Below are positions 14,937 to 22,189 of a DNA stretch of 36,704 nt, piece by piece. The stretch's first letter is position 1; each line of letters opens with the position of its first letter. Below the pieces are notes generated by a model. It was given only the letters and a program-made list of their open reading frames with translations, made no database searches and was not told the DNA's origin. This DNA is from Acidobacteriota bacterium (GTDB taxonomy: Bacteria > Acidobacteriota > UBA6911 > RPQK01): NCBI GenBank assembly GCA_003819755.1, contig RPQK01000001.1, forward strand, positions 1 to 36,704, given 5' to 3'. The translations under genes and the position numbers were made by a program.

Positions 14937-14966
14937 GTTATACGACGTTGTTGAAGGGTTTGTCAA
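14937..14966 (-). promoter_or_regulatory. Strong sigma-70-type promoter of the rpsA operon
   Basis: On the minus strand a perfect -35 box TTGACA (14966-14961) is followed after 18 bases by TATAAC (14942-14937), five of six matching the -10 consensus. It is the best promoter in the window by eye. It drives rpsA, the IHF/HU gene and the HIT gene. Confidence 0.65.
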
Positions 14967-15035
14967 GGCACCGTCGGCCGGAACGGCCGGAACGGATTCC
15001 ACTCTCCCTGACGATCTGGTAAACTACCTCGTCGC

Positions 15036-15054
15036 GGACACCCTCATGGTGTCC
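15036..15054 (+). other. Leader hairpin before rpmE
   Basis: GGACACC and GGTGTCC are exact 7-base complements around CTCAT, followed by CTGTTCTTTTATGG. It could be a weak terminator or a leader structure for the rpmE message. The rpmE ribosome site (AAGGAAGGAAAGG) lies about 30 bases further on. Confidence 0.4.
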
Positions 15055-15098
15055 CTGTTCTTTTATGGAAGATTCTCTAGAAAGGAAGGAAAGGCACG

Positions 15099-15320
15099 AT
15101 GAAAGAAGGAATTCATCCTAAGTACGAGGTGGTCAAAGTCCACTGCGCTTGTGGAAACGAATGGGAGACCCGTTCGACCAAAGGCGGTGAGATCCGCCTG
15201 GAGATCTGTTCCAATTGCCACCCGTTCTTTACCGGGAAGCAGAAGCTGATTGACACGGCCGGACGCGTCGAGCGCTTCCAGAGGAAATACGGCCAGCAGG
15301 GAGCCAAGGCGAAAGGTTAA
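15099..15320 (+). CDS. rpmE: Large-subunit ribosomal protein bL31, zinc-binding form
   Basis: A 73-residue L31. It opens MKEGIHPKYE and has the four zinc-ligand cysteines C16, C18, C37 and C40 (CACGNE and ICSNCHPFFTGKQ). It is thus the C+ (zinc-containing) paralogue that bacteria swap for a zinc-free form when zinc is scarce. The GRVERFQRKYG motif near the C-terminus is conserved. The upstream AAGGAAGGAAAGG is a strong ribosome site. prfA begins 9 bases after the stop, so the two are in one operon with prmC. Confidence 0.97.
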   Translation: MKEGIHPKYEVVKVHCACGNEWETRSTKGGEIRLEICSNCHPFFTGKQKLIDTAGRVERFQRKYGQQGAKAKG

Positions 15321-15329
15321 ACCGCAGGG

Positions 15330-16418
15330 ATGTTTGAAAAACTGCAGGCGCTCGAGGACAGATACGAGGATCTATCCGGGTTACTCGGGGATCCAAGTGT
15401 GATCTCGAGCCCCGATAGGTATCATAAGACCGCCAAAGCGCACGCCGAACTTCAGGACATCGTCGATAAGTTCCGCGTCTACAAATCGCTCTCAAGACAG
15501 CTGGCAGGAACCAGACGGATTCTGGAGGAAGAGAACGATCCGGAAATGGTGGAGCTGGCTCGGGAAGAGGTACGCGACCTTGAGGAGCGGCTGGGCGAGA
15601 CCGAGGAACAGCTCAGGTTGCTGCTAATTCCCAAGGATCCTAACGACAGGAAGAGCGTGGTGGTCGAAATCCGCGCGGGCACGGGTGGCGATGAGGCGTC
15701 GCTGTTTGCCTCGGAAATCTTTCGCATGTATGGCCGCTATGCGGAGCGTCAGCGCTGGAAAGTCGAGGTGCTGGACGCTCACTACTCCGGTGTCGGTGGC
15801 TTTAAGGAAGTCATCGCCCTGGTGGAGGGACAGGATGTTTATAGCCGTCTGAAATATGAGAGCGGCGTGCATCGGGTCCAGCGTGTGCCGGAGACCGAAG
15901 CCCAGGGCCGCGTCCACACGTCCGCCATCACGGTGTCCGTTCTCCCCGAGGCAGACGAGGTAGAACTGGTTATCGATCCGAAAGATATCCGTATAGATAC
16001 CTACTGCTCTTCGGGTCCAGGCGGCCAGTCAGTCAACACGACCTACTCGGCTGTTCGGATCACCCACATTCCGACCGGCGAAGTCGTCACGTGTCAGGAC
16101 GAGAAATCCCAGATTAAGAATAAGGCTAAAGCCCTTAAGGTCCTGCGATCGCGTCTGTACGAGAAGGCTCTCGAGGAACAACAGAACGAAATTGCCGAGA
16201 ACCGGCGGTCGATGGTGAAGAGCGGTGATCGCAGCGAGAAGATCCGCACGTATAACTTTCCGCAGAACCGCGTCACCGACCATCGGATCGGACTGAGCCT
16301 GCACCGGCTCGACTCCGTCATGGAGGGTGATCTGGACGAAATCATCGACGCTCTCACTACTCACAACCAGGCGGAGGCCCTGAAGAATCAGGGCCAGGTG
16401 CCCCACCCCACATCCTAA
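15330..16418 (+). CDS. prfA: Peptide chain release factor 1
   Basis: A 362-residue class I release factor that reads UAA and UAG and triggers peptide release. The GGQ motif is at 231-233 (SSGPGGQSVN); its glutamine is the target of PrmC. The anticodon-like PxT tripeptide is PET at 187-189 (RVQRVPETEAQGR), the RF1 form rather than the SPF of RF2. RAGTGGDEA at 115-123 and the KNKAKALKVLRSRL helix are family hallmarks. Length is normal (about 360). rpmE lies 9 bases upstream and prmC 71 bases downstream. Confidence 0.97.
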   Translation: MFEKLQALEDRYEDLSGLLGDPSVISSPDRYHKTAKAHAELQDIVDKFRVYKSLSRQLAGTRRILEEENDPEMVELAREEVRDLEERLGETEEQLRLLLIPKDPNDRKSVVVEIRAGTGGDEASLFASEIFRMYGRYAERQRWKVEVLDAHYSGVGGFKEVIALVEGQDVYSRLKYESGVHRVQRVPETEAQGRVHTSAITVSVLPEADEVELVIDPKDIRIDTYCSSGPGGQSVNTTYSAVRITHIPTGEVVTCQDEKSQIKNKAKALKVLRSRLYEKALEEQQNEIAENRRSMVKSGDRSEKIRTYNFPQNRVTDHRIGLSLHRLDSVMEGDLDEIIDALTTHNQAEALKNQGQVPHPTS

Positions 16419-16489
16419 CCAGTCAGGTGGAACCCGTTCGCAGTCCCTAACGGACTTGCCCAGCTTCCTTTAGGACTCTTGATGCTTCC

Positions 16490-17362
16490 ATGAAAGACAA
16501 GCCACCCACACTCGGCGACGCCATCCGTCAGGGGACCGAATATCTGGCTTCCCACGGTCTGGAGACCGCGCGGCGTGACACCGAGCTTCTGGCGATGAAC
16601 GCGATCGGAAGGGATCGTGCCTTTCTCTACTCCCACCCGGAATGGCCGGTGCCGGAGGAGCAATGGCAGAAACTGCAACAGTGGCTCGGACGACGCAAGG
16701 ACCGTTACCCGATTCAGTACCTGGTTGGTTCTCAGGAGTTCTACGGACGAACCTTCCTGGTTGATCCCTCGGTCCTGATCCCCCGGCCTGAGACCGAACT
16801 GCTCATCGAGACCAGCCTCCGGCTGATCCCGGATAGGCAAGACGCAAGGGTGGTGGATATCGGAACCGGGTCGGGCTGCATCGCTGTTACATTGGCCTGC
16901 GAGAGGCCATTGCTTCGGGCCACTGCCATCGACATCTCCGAGGAGGCTCTCCGAGTTGCGCGCGAGAACGCCAGGCGTCTGGGCTGTGCCGAGAGAATCG
17001 AATTCGTGCAAGGCGACCTCTTGAAGCCGTTTGAGTCTTCGGGGAGGAAGTTCGACTTGATCCTCTCCAACCCGCCATACGGCGCCGACGAGTCACCCGA
17101 AGTGGAGTATTCGGTCAGAACCTTCGAGCCCCAGGAGGCGGTTTTCGCAGGGCCGACTGGTCTCGAAATATATGAAGGGATTCTGCGGGGCAGCGCGGCC
17201 GTTCTTCACTCATCCGGTCGGCTTGTGCTCGAGATTGGATACAGTCAGTTGGCTGGCCTGACAGCCCTGGCCAAACAAAACGGCTGGACGCTGCTGGAGT
17301 GTCGCAACGACCTGGCCGGAATCCCCCGCTGTGCGGTGTTAAGGAAGGGAGCAGGAATCTGA
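16490..17362 (+). CDS. prmC: Release factor glutamine methyltransferase
   Basis: A 290-residue SAM enzyme that methylates the side chain of the GGQ glutamine in release factors, raising termination efficiency. SAM motif I VVDIGTGSGCIA is at 121-132 and the substrate-binding NPPY is at 194-197 (LILSNPPYGAD). VLIPRPETE (95-103) is the PrmC-specific stretch. The N-terminal helical domain (1-75) binds the release factor. It sits next to prfA, its substrate gene, the commonest arrangement. The stop codon lies in the GC-rich hairpin 17361-17397. Confidence 0.95.
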   Translation: MKDKPPTLGDAIRQGTEYLASHGLETARRDTELLAMNAIGRDRAFLYSHPEWPVPEEQWQKLQQWLGRRKDRYPIQYLVGSQEFYGRTFLVDPSVLIPRPETELLIETSLRLIPDRQDARVVDIGTGSGCIAVTLACERPLLRATAIDISEEALRVARENARRLGCAERIEFVQGDLLKPFESSGRKFDLILSNPPYGADESPEVEYSVRTFEPQEAVFAGPTGLEIYEGILRGSAAVLHSSGRLVLEIGYSQLAGLTALAKQNGWTLLECRNDLAGIPRCAVLRKGAGI

Positions 17363-17397
17363 ACAGGGCCGCCAGCGCGGCGCTGGCGGCCCTGTTC
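17361..17397. terminator. GC-rich hairpin at the end of prmC
   Basis: GAACAGGGCCGCCAGCG (17361-17377) and CGCTGGCGGCCCTGTTC (17381-17397) are exact 17-base complements with a 3-base loop. The stem begins inside the prmC stop codon. No U-run follows, so it may be a U-less terminator or a pause and stability element before the HINT gene. Confidence 0.6.
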
Positions 17398-17423
17398 AGT
17401 CTGGCTGCAGGTACAATCACCAT

Positions 17424-17765
17424 ATGGACGACTGCCTGTTTTGCCGAATTGTGAGGCGGGAAAGCCCGGCGCGGCTGGTCAAAGAAGATGATCTGGCCTT
17501 GGCCTTCCGGGACACTAACCCGCAGGCGCCTACGCACATCCTGATCATCCCCAAAGCGCACATCCAGTCGATTGACGCCGCCCGGCCGGAGGACGAACCA
17601 GTACTGGGGCGGCTCCTGTTGATGGCCCAGGTGATCGCGCGGGAGGAAGGGATCGTCGGAGGCTATCGGCTGGTCTTCAACAACGGCCGGGGTGCTGGTC
17701 AGACAGTTTTCCATATTCATCTCCACCTGCTCGGTGGACGGCCGTTCCGCTGGCCGCCCGGCTAG
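17424..17765 (+). CDS. HINT-type histidine triad protein
   Basis: A 113-residue HIT protein of the short HINT branch, which hydrolyses nucleoside phosphoramidates and AMP-lysine. The triad is H97-I-H99-L-H101-L-L in QTVFHIHLHLLGGRPF. The N-terminal CLFCRIV (C4, C7) and AYRDTNPQAP-like ALAFRDTNPQAPTH (26-39) segments are typical. It starts 61 bases after prmC beyond a hairpin and precedes folE by 53 bases. It is not a close copy of the long HIT protein at 12099-12629. Confidence 0.93.
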   Translation: MDDCLFCRIVRRESPARLVKEDDLALAFRDTNPQAPTHILIIPKAHIQSIDAARPEDEPVLGRLLLMAQVIAREEGIVGGYRLVFNNGRGAGQTVFHIHLHLLGGRPFRWPPG

Positions 17766-17818
17766 CTGGGACTGAGCCAGACCGGCAAGGGCCGAGAGGT
17801 GATATTCTGTGAGGCTAT

Positions 17819-18367
17819 ATGCAAGAGCTGATCCGCGAGTTGCTGACCAGGCTGGGTGAGGACCCGCAAAGGGAAGGACTGCTCCACACTCCAACACGCG
17901 TCGAGAAAGCTCTCGCCTACTTGACTCGCGGGTATCAGGAGGATCTGGACGAGTTACTGAACGGCGCCCTCTTCTCGGTCGAATACGACGAGATGGTCAT
18001 CGTCAGGAACATTGAGTTTTACAGTCTCTGCGAACACCACCTGCTGCCTTTTTACGGGGTCTGCCACGTTGGCTATCTGCCCTCCACGCGGGTCATCGGC
18101 CTGAGCAAGATCCCCCGAATCGTCGACACCTTCGCACGCAGGCTCCAGGTGCAGGAACGTCTGACGCAGCAGATCGCGGAGACTATCGAACGCAAGATTG
18201 AGCCTGCCGGCGTCGCCGTTGTCATGGAGGCTCAACATCTGTGCATGATGATGCGCGGTGTGCAGAAGCAGGATACCCGGATGATCACTTCGTCCATGCT
18301 CGGACGGTTTCGCAAGGATCCGCGGTCGCGGATGGAGTTCCTGAGCCTGATCAAGAGAGGGGAGTGA
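17819..18367 (+). CDS. folE: GTP cyclohydrolase I
   Basis: A 182-residue type I GTP cyclohydrolase, which turns GTP into 7,8-dihydroneopterin triphosphate, the first step to tetrahydrofolate. The zinc ligands are C71 and H74 (YSLCEHHLLPF) and C142 (QHLCMMMRG). GLSKIPRIVD (94-103) and the TRMITSSMLG end are family signatures. Length is normal. The ATG has TGAGG about 8 bases upstream. The stop at 18367 lies 3 bases before the possible start of the VWFA gene. Confidence 0.96.
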   Translation: MQELIRELLTRLGEDPQREGLLHTPTRVEKALAYLTRGYQEDLDELLNGALFSVEYDEMVIVRNIEFYSLCEHHLLPFYGVCHVGYLPSTRVIGLSKIPRIVDTFARRLQVQERLTQQIAETIERKIEPAGVAVVMEAQHLCMMMRGVQKQDTRMITSSMLGRFRKDPRSRMEFLSLIKRGE

Positions 18368-18449
18368 AGGATGAAGGATGAAGGCAGAAGGATGGAGTCA
18401 GCTGCAGGGTCGCCGGGCGTCAGATTTCGCTTCATCCTTGGTCCTTCAG
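18364..18449. repeat. GAAGGATGAAGG inverted repeat at the folE-VWFA junction
   Basis: A purine array with three GAAGGAT copies (18364-18394) faces a reverse-complement CTTCATCCTTGGTCCTTC (18430-18447). It covers the folE stop and the first 20-25 codons of the VWFA gene, so the start of that protein is encoded by repeat DNA. Related purine/pyrimidine arrays are at 19867-19980. Confidence 0.65.
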
Positions 18450-19876
18450 TTGTCCTGGGCATTCTTCTGTCGTTCACCGGAATAATGCCCGCCCAGGAGA
18501 CTCAGACTCCTCCCAGAACACAGGAGAATCCGCAGCGCGACCAGCGAATCCTGGTCGATGTGAACCTCGTAACCCTCCGTTTCACGATCCGGGACCAGCA
18601 AGGCCGCTTTCTCAATACGCTCACCCGCGACCAGTTCCGGGTTTTTGAGAACCAGGAGCAGAAAGAGATGGCGTTCTTCGAGGCGCCATCGAACAAAGGT
18701 GCGACCCAGGCGGGGCCACTCTTTCTGGCGTTCCTGCTTGACGTGAGCGGCAGCACCTTCGCCACTCGCTCCGAGGAGATCATTGCCGCTCAGACCTTTT
18801 TCGACAACATCCACCAGGTGACTCAGCTCGGGATCTTCGGCTTCACCGACAAGCTTATTCCTTTCCAGGATTTCACCTCGGAGCGGGGGCCGGCCCTGAA
18901 AGCTTTTGCGGAGGCGAGGCAACACCTCGGCCAGACCGCAATCTACGATTCGCTTTCCCAGTTGATGGACCGGATGGGCAATCGAGCCAAGCAGTCAGAT
19001 CGCAAGGTAGTAATCCTGGTCTCGGACGCCATGGACAAGGCGTACGCGAAATGGCGCGCGCTCGCCGCGAAGGCGAAGTCAAACAATATTACTATCTACA
19101 CGATCCTGGTTCCGTCCGCGGCACAGCTTTATATCGGGAACGCGGCCGACAGTGAAGCGTTGCCGAGCCAGGCACTCAAAGCCGGTCAGGAGGAGGCGTT
19201 TGCCAGGTTGGCTTTGGACTCCGGCGGCAAGAGCTTTGCCGGGTTCGAGACTATCCTTGATTTCGATCAGACCCTGGCTCAAATCGACGACGACATTTAC
19301 GGCAATCTTTATTCGGTCGGGTTCTACACCGATAACCCCTACCTCGACAAAACCGAGAGGCAGATCCGGGTAGAGACGTTACAGCAGGGGGCAAAAGTCT
19401 CCGCTTTGTTCCAGAATCTCCCCGAACGTCTGAGTCAAAAGAAGAAGTACATTTCGGCGCTTTTTGATGCCGGCTCCTTGTCTCGGTTGTCGGAAGCCAC
19501 CGGCCTGCAGTTCGAAGAAATCGGGGCGGAGCTTGACGTCTTGCCCTCGGACCGCGAAGGAGGACAGCTCGGCCTGCCTTTTCGAATCAAGATCAGTCCC
19601 TTCTCCCTGCGCGGTTCGCGCAAGGAGGGAGTCCGCACTCAGTTCGGGATCATCGGCCTGCTGCTGGATCGGCAGGGGCGGGAGGTTGTCCGCCTCAGAG
19701 AGTTCTTCAGGGCGTCGCTGAGTCCTAAGGAGATCGAGGTGGGACGGGCCATTATCTACACGAACAAGTTATTCGCCCCACCCGGCCGCTACGATCTTCG
19801 CCTGGCCGTTTTGGAGCTCGCTAGCTGGCGAGTGACGGCCTTCCAGAGCCCGGTAGAGATTGTGGAAAACCGGTAA
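18371..19876 (+). CDS. Secreted VWFA-related protein of the acidobacterial type
   Basis: A protein of up to 501 residues. Residues about 20-40 (FILGPSVVLGILLSFTGIMP) form a secretion signal ending near AQ, so export is likely. A beta-rich segment VDVNLVTLRFTIRDQQGRFL, then LTRDQFRVFENQEQK, precedes the VWFA domain, whose metal-binding site is DVSGST (DxSxS) within LAFLLDVSGST. This order, with VTLRFTIRDQQGRF before the A domain, is the TIGR03436 type found mainly in Acidobacteria, often many per genome. The function is unknown; VWFA domains bind proteins. The N-terminal codons (ATG at 18371, ATG at 18401) run through the GAAGGAT repeat, so the true start is uncertain. folE ends 3 bases upstream. 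Confidence 0.88.
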   Translation: MKDEGRRMESAAGSPGVRFRFILGPSVVLGILLSFTGIMPAQETQTPPRTQENPQRDQRILVDVNLVTLRFTIRDQQGRFLNTLTRDQFRVFENQEQKEMAFFEAPSNKGATQAGPLFLAFLLDVSGSTFATRSEEIIAAQTFFDNIHQVTQLGIFGFTDKLIPFQDFTSERGPALKAFAEARQHLGQTAIYDSLSQLMDRMGNRAKQSDRKVVILVSDAMDKAYAKWRALAAKAKSNNITIYTILVPSAAQLYIGNAADSEALPSQALKAGQEEAFARLALDSGGKSFAGFETILDFDQTLAQIDDDIYGNLYSVGFYTDNPYLDKTERQIRVETLQQGAKVSALFQNLPERLSQKKKYISALFDAGSLSRLSEATGLQFEEIGAELDVLPSDREGGQLGLPFRIKISPFSLRGSRKEGVRTQFGIIGLLLDRQGREVVRLREFFRASLSPKEIEVGRAIIYTNKLFAPPGRYDLRLAVLELASWRVTAFQSPVEIVENR

Positions 19877-19980
19877 CGACAGGGACAAAGGGGTAAAGGG
19901 AAAAGCAGGCCGACTAGTTTTGTTTTGCAGGTTTTCCCTCTGCCCCTTTCATCCTTTGATCCTTTGCCCCTGTTTTCCGT
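19867..19980. repeat. GGGACAAAGGGGTAAAGGG inverted repeat, VWFA-acyltransferase junction
   Basis: GACAGGGACAAAGGGG with TAAAGGGAAAA (19876-19904) can pair with TTTTCCCTCTGCCCC and CCTTTGCCCCTGTT (19932-19975). The convergent genes VWFA (stop 19876) and acyltransferase (stop 19914) meet here. The right arm is coding for the last 20 residues of the acyltransferase. It may also act as a two-way terminator. Confidence 0.6.
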
Positions 19981-20639
19981 CCGTCCTGGTTCGTCCAATA
20001 GCCTGCGCAATACTCCCTGAGCTTGTCCATTTCCTGCTGGTAGATCTCAACCCACTGGTCTTCGCTGGCATCGGGCGGAACGACGAAGAGGGGGGCGATC
20101 TTGACGAGCGTTCTCGAAAAAGGTTTCGGAATTCGAAAACGGTCCCAGCTTTTGATTTCCCAGTATTTCTCAGGTTCGAGGTGGAAAGGCATGATCGGCG
20201 ACCCGGTGTGCTGCGAAAGCCAGACCGGGCCGGGTTTGACGCGATAAAGCGGGCCTCGCGGTCCATCTGCGGTGAATCCTACGTCGCGCCCCTGCTCGAG
20301 GTGTCTTTTCATCTCGAGAAGAGCGCGGACGCCTCCGCGCGTGCTTGAGCCGCGCGCTGTCGAGTAGCCGAATTTCTCGATGACCTGCGTCGTGTAAAGG
20401 CCGTCCCGGTGCGAGCTGCTCATCACGATGATGCCGCGAAAGCGGAAGAAGTGAGTAGCCTGGAGGATCTGGTTGTGCCAGAAAGAGAGAATGACGCTCT
20501 TGCGCTGATCCTTGAACCGCTGAAAGTTCTCCCAACCCTCCACCCGGTAACGGAACGACGACCCGAGTGCGCTGACCAGACCGTATCCGAGCCAGCCGAC
20601 CAGGAAGAACTGGATCCTATCGAACAACGACAAATTCAT
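19914..20639 (-). CDS. Lysophospholipid acyltransferase-superfamily protein, DUF374 type
   Basis: A 241-residue protein of the LPLAT superfamily (DUF374 branch), which probably acylates a lipid A or lipid precursor at the inner membrane. The signature is SVILSFWHNQ (47-56), then SSSHRDG (74-80) in place of the usual HX4D pair, and FTADGPRGP (122-130). The N-terminal 25 residues (IQFFLVGWLGYGLVSALG) are a membrane segment. The last 20 residues (GRKTGAKDQRMKGAEGKPAK) are encoded by the intergenic repeat 19867-19980 and are probably not part of the conserved fold. It stands between the VWFA gene (convergent) and tyrA (same strand, 86 bases upstream). The substrate is not visible from sequence. 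Confidence 0.85.
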   Translation of the reverse strand: MNLSLFDRIQFFLVGWLGYGLVSALGSSFRYRVEGWENFQRFKDQRKSVILSFWHNQILQATHFFRFRGIIVMSSSHRDGLYTTQVIEKFGYSTARGSSTRGGVRALLEMKRHLEQGRDVGFTADGPRGPLYRVKPGPVWLSQHTGSPIMPFHLEPEKYWEIKSWDRFRIPKPFSRTLVKIAPLFVVPPDASEDQWVEIYQQEMDKLREYCAGYWTNQDGRKTGAKDQRMKGAEGKPAKQN

Positions 20640-20725
20640 AAACTCGACTCACGGTAGCATACCGCGCCAGGACTGACGACCCGGGCGCTGCCCGGATCGT
20701 CATCTCAGCGCCCAATGCCATTTAC

Positions 20726-21487
20726 CTAGCGCCCGCCCTTCGGGTCGCGTTCTCCGCTGATTTTGTTCAACTCCTCATCCAGTCGAATGACTTCCGCAAT
20801 GAACTCCGATCGCGAGGTCGGGGCAAAGGAGTTCTCGCGCTGGAGATCAAGAAACAGTTGATCGGTATCGTTCTGTACGGTCGCCAGCAGGTTGAAAAAG
20901 GTCTCCGGGCCTGGAGTTGTGATGTCTTCGCCGCCCCAGTGCAGGCGTTTGCATGCCTGGGCGATAAGGTGAAAGACCGCCTGGGTCCGAGCGATTTGGC
21001 GGTCATGCTCCTCGGGCGTTGTTTCGAGGACCACCAGCTTGAGAGATTTCAAGTATTCAAGAACGCTCTGGTAGAGAGGCGGATCGATCCTTACGGGGCA
21101 GACCGCTATTTTCATCCCGGCGATGCCCTTTTTTCCGCTATCCGGGCCGAAGAGGGGATGCGTTCCGAGAATCTGTACACTTTCCGGCAACTCCCGCCTC
21201 ATCACCTCGAGCGGTTTTTGTTTGACACTGCAGGTATCGACTACCAGCTGACCAGGTCGGAGCTGCGGAGCCATCTGGCGGCAGACTCTCTCGACCACCG
21301 AAATCGGGACCGCGAGGACGATCAAGTCGGCAGTAACGACATCGGCAAATGCGGCCGCTTCCGGGCAGTTCTTCATTTTCGCGGGATCCGGGTCGTAGAC
21401 TCGAATCTCTCGTGACATCCTTAGATACTGGTAAGCCATTGTTCCGAAACGGCCTAGACCGATCAGGCCGATTGTTTTGATTTTCAC
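20726..21487 (-). CDS. tyrA: Prephenate/arogenate dehydrogenase
   Basis: A 253-residue dehydrogenase of the TyrA family that oxidises and decarboxylates prephenate (or arogenate) in tyrosine synthesis. The NAD(P) loop is GLGRFG at 10-15, DPDPAK (32-37) follows strand 2, and GTHPLFGPDSG with the substrate histidine lies in the middle. It lacks a chorismate mutase or ACT domain, and is shorter than the 280-370 of many homologues. The start is GTG at 21487 with no Shine-Dalgarno. The first possible -10 box (palindrome 21494-21503) is so close that the message may be leaderless. It is divergent from the CBM9-like gene. Confidence 0.87.
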   Translation of the reverse strand: MKIKTIGLIGLGRFGTMAYQYLRMSREIRVYDPDPAKMKNCPEAAAFADVVTADLIVLAVPISVVERVCRQMAPQLRPGQLVVDTCSVKQKPLEVMRRELPESVQILGTHPLFGPDSGKKGIAGMKIAVCPVRIDPPLYQSVLEYLKSLKLVVLETTPEEHDRQIARTQAVFHLIAQACKRLHWGGEDITTPGPETFFNLLATVQNDTDQLFLDLQRENSFAPTSRSEFIAEVIRLDEELNKISGERDPKGGR

Positions 21488-21493
21488 GGGGTG

Positions 21494-21503
21494 AATTATA
21501 ATT
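21494..21503. promoter_or_regulatory. Palindromic AATTATAATT between tyrA and the CBM9 gene
   Basis: The ten bases read the same on both strands and contain TATAAT in each direction. The two start codons are only 24 bases apart (GTG at 21487 minus, ATG at 21512 plus). A -10 box here would put both starts of transcription within a few bases of the start codons, consistent with the lack of ribosome sites on either side. The -35 matches are weak. Confidence 0.4.
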
Positions 21504-21511
21504 GAAACAAA

Positions 21512-22189
21512 ATGCCCACAAACACCCTGTTCAGTTACTTCTCAGCCGACCGGGATGACGAAGTCCTTGACTCCAAACACCCGGCTTGGGAAAAGACCGA
21601 CAAAGTCGTGATCAGCCGCCTCTGGAATGGGAGAGCGGCGCTGAAGGAAAAAGGCCCCGAGTGGCGAAACATGACCGAGGTGACCTCCATCTGGACGAAG
21701 AGCCATCTCTGTTTTCATTTCTGCTGCTGGTATGACGAGTTGAACGTCAACCGCGCTTGGGCGACCAACTCTTCGGTCCCCGGCCTGTGGGAAAGGGACG
21801 TCGTGGAGGTCTTTCTCCGGCCCGAATCCTGTGACGATTACTTCGAGCTGGAGGTCAGTCCGCTGGGCCAATGGCTCGATGTTCATATACGGAAACCCAG
21901 AGTCGATGTAGACTGGCGGTGGGACTCAGGGCTTCGGGTGGATGCGAGGATAGATGACGCGGCCGGGGTTTGGACCGCGATGCTCGCCGTCCCCTTTGCC
22001 CCCATGATGGAGGGCTGTTTTGGGGATCGCACCCGTCCCGAAATCGGCGATGCCTGGAGGCTGAATCTTTACCGGATGGCGGGAGAGGACCCTGATCGGG
22101 AGTTTCTCGCGTGGTGTCCCACCTTCAGTCCGGTTCCTGATTTTCACGTCCCTTCGGCCTTCGGCAACATCATCTTTATCGGAGACTGA
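21512..22189 (+). CDS. CBM9-like (DOMON-type) carbohydrate-binding protein
   Basis: A 225-residue protein that resembles the family 9 carbohydrate-binding module used alone. The opening WEKTDKVVISRLWNGRA, the TSIWTKSHLCFHFCCWYDEL strand pair, the WERDVVEVFLRP segment and FELEVSPLGQWLDVHI are the usual beta-sandwich blocks. No signal peptide is present, so it is likely cytosolic, unlike most CBM9 domains attached to enzymes. The ligand is unknown. The stop overlaps the RNase HII start by one base (TGATG). Confidence 0.75.
   Translation: MPTNTLFSYFSADRDDEVLDSKHPAWEKTDKVVISRLWNGRAALKEKGPEWRNMTEVTSIWTKSHLCFHFCCWYDELNVNRAWATNSSVPGLWERDVVEVFLRPESCDDYFELEVSPLGQWLDVHIRKPRVDVDWRWDSGLRVDARIDDAAGVWTAMLAVPFAPMMEGCFGDRTRPEIGDAWRLNLYRMAGEDPDREFLAWCPTFSPVPDFHVPSAFGNIIFIGD

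Noticed and set aside
14694..15002. Minus-strand frame of 102 codons in the rpsA leader
   Set aside because: It overlaps the strong promoter and leader of rpsA, has no family resemblance and no ribosome site.
15330..16418. Release factor 2 instead of 1
   Set aside because: The anticodon-like tripeptide is PET (PxT, the RF1 form), not SPF, and there is no programmed frameshift site.
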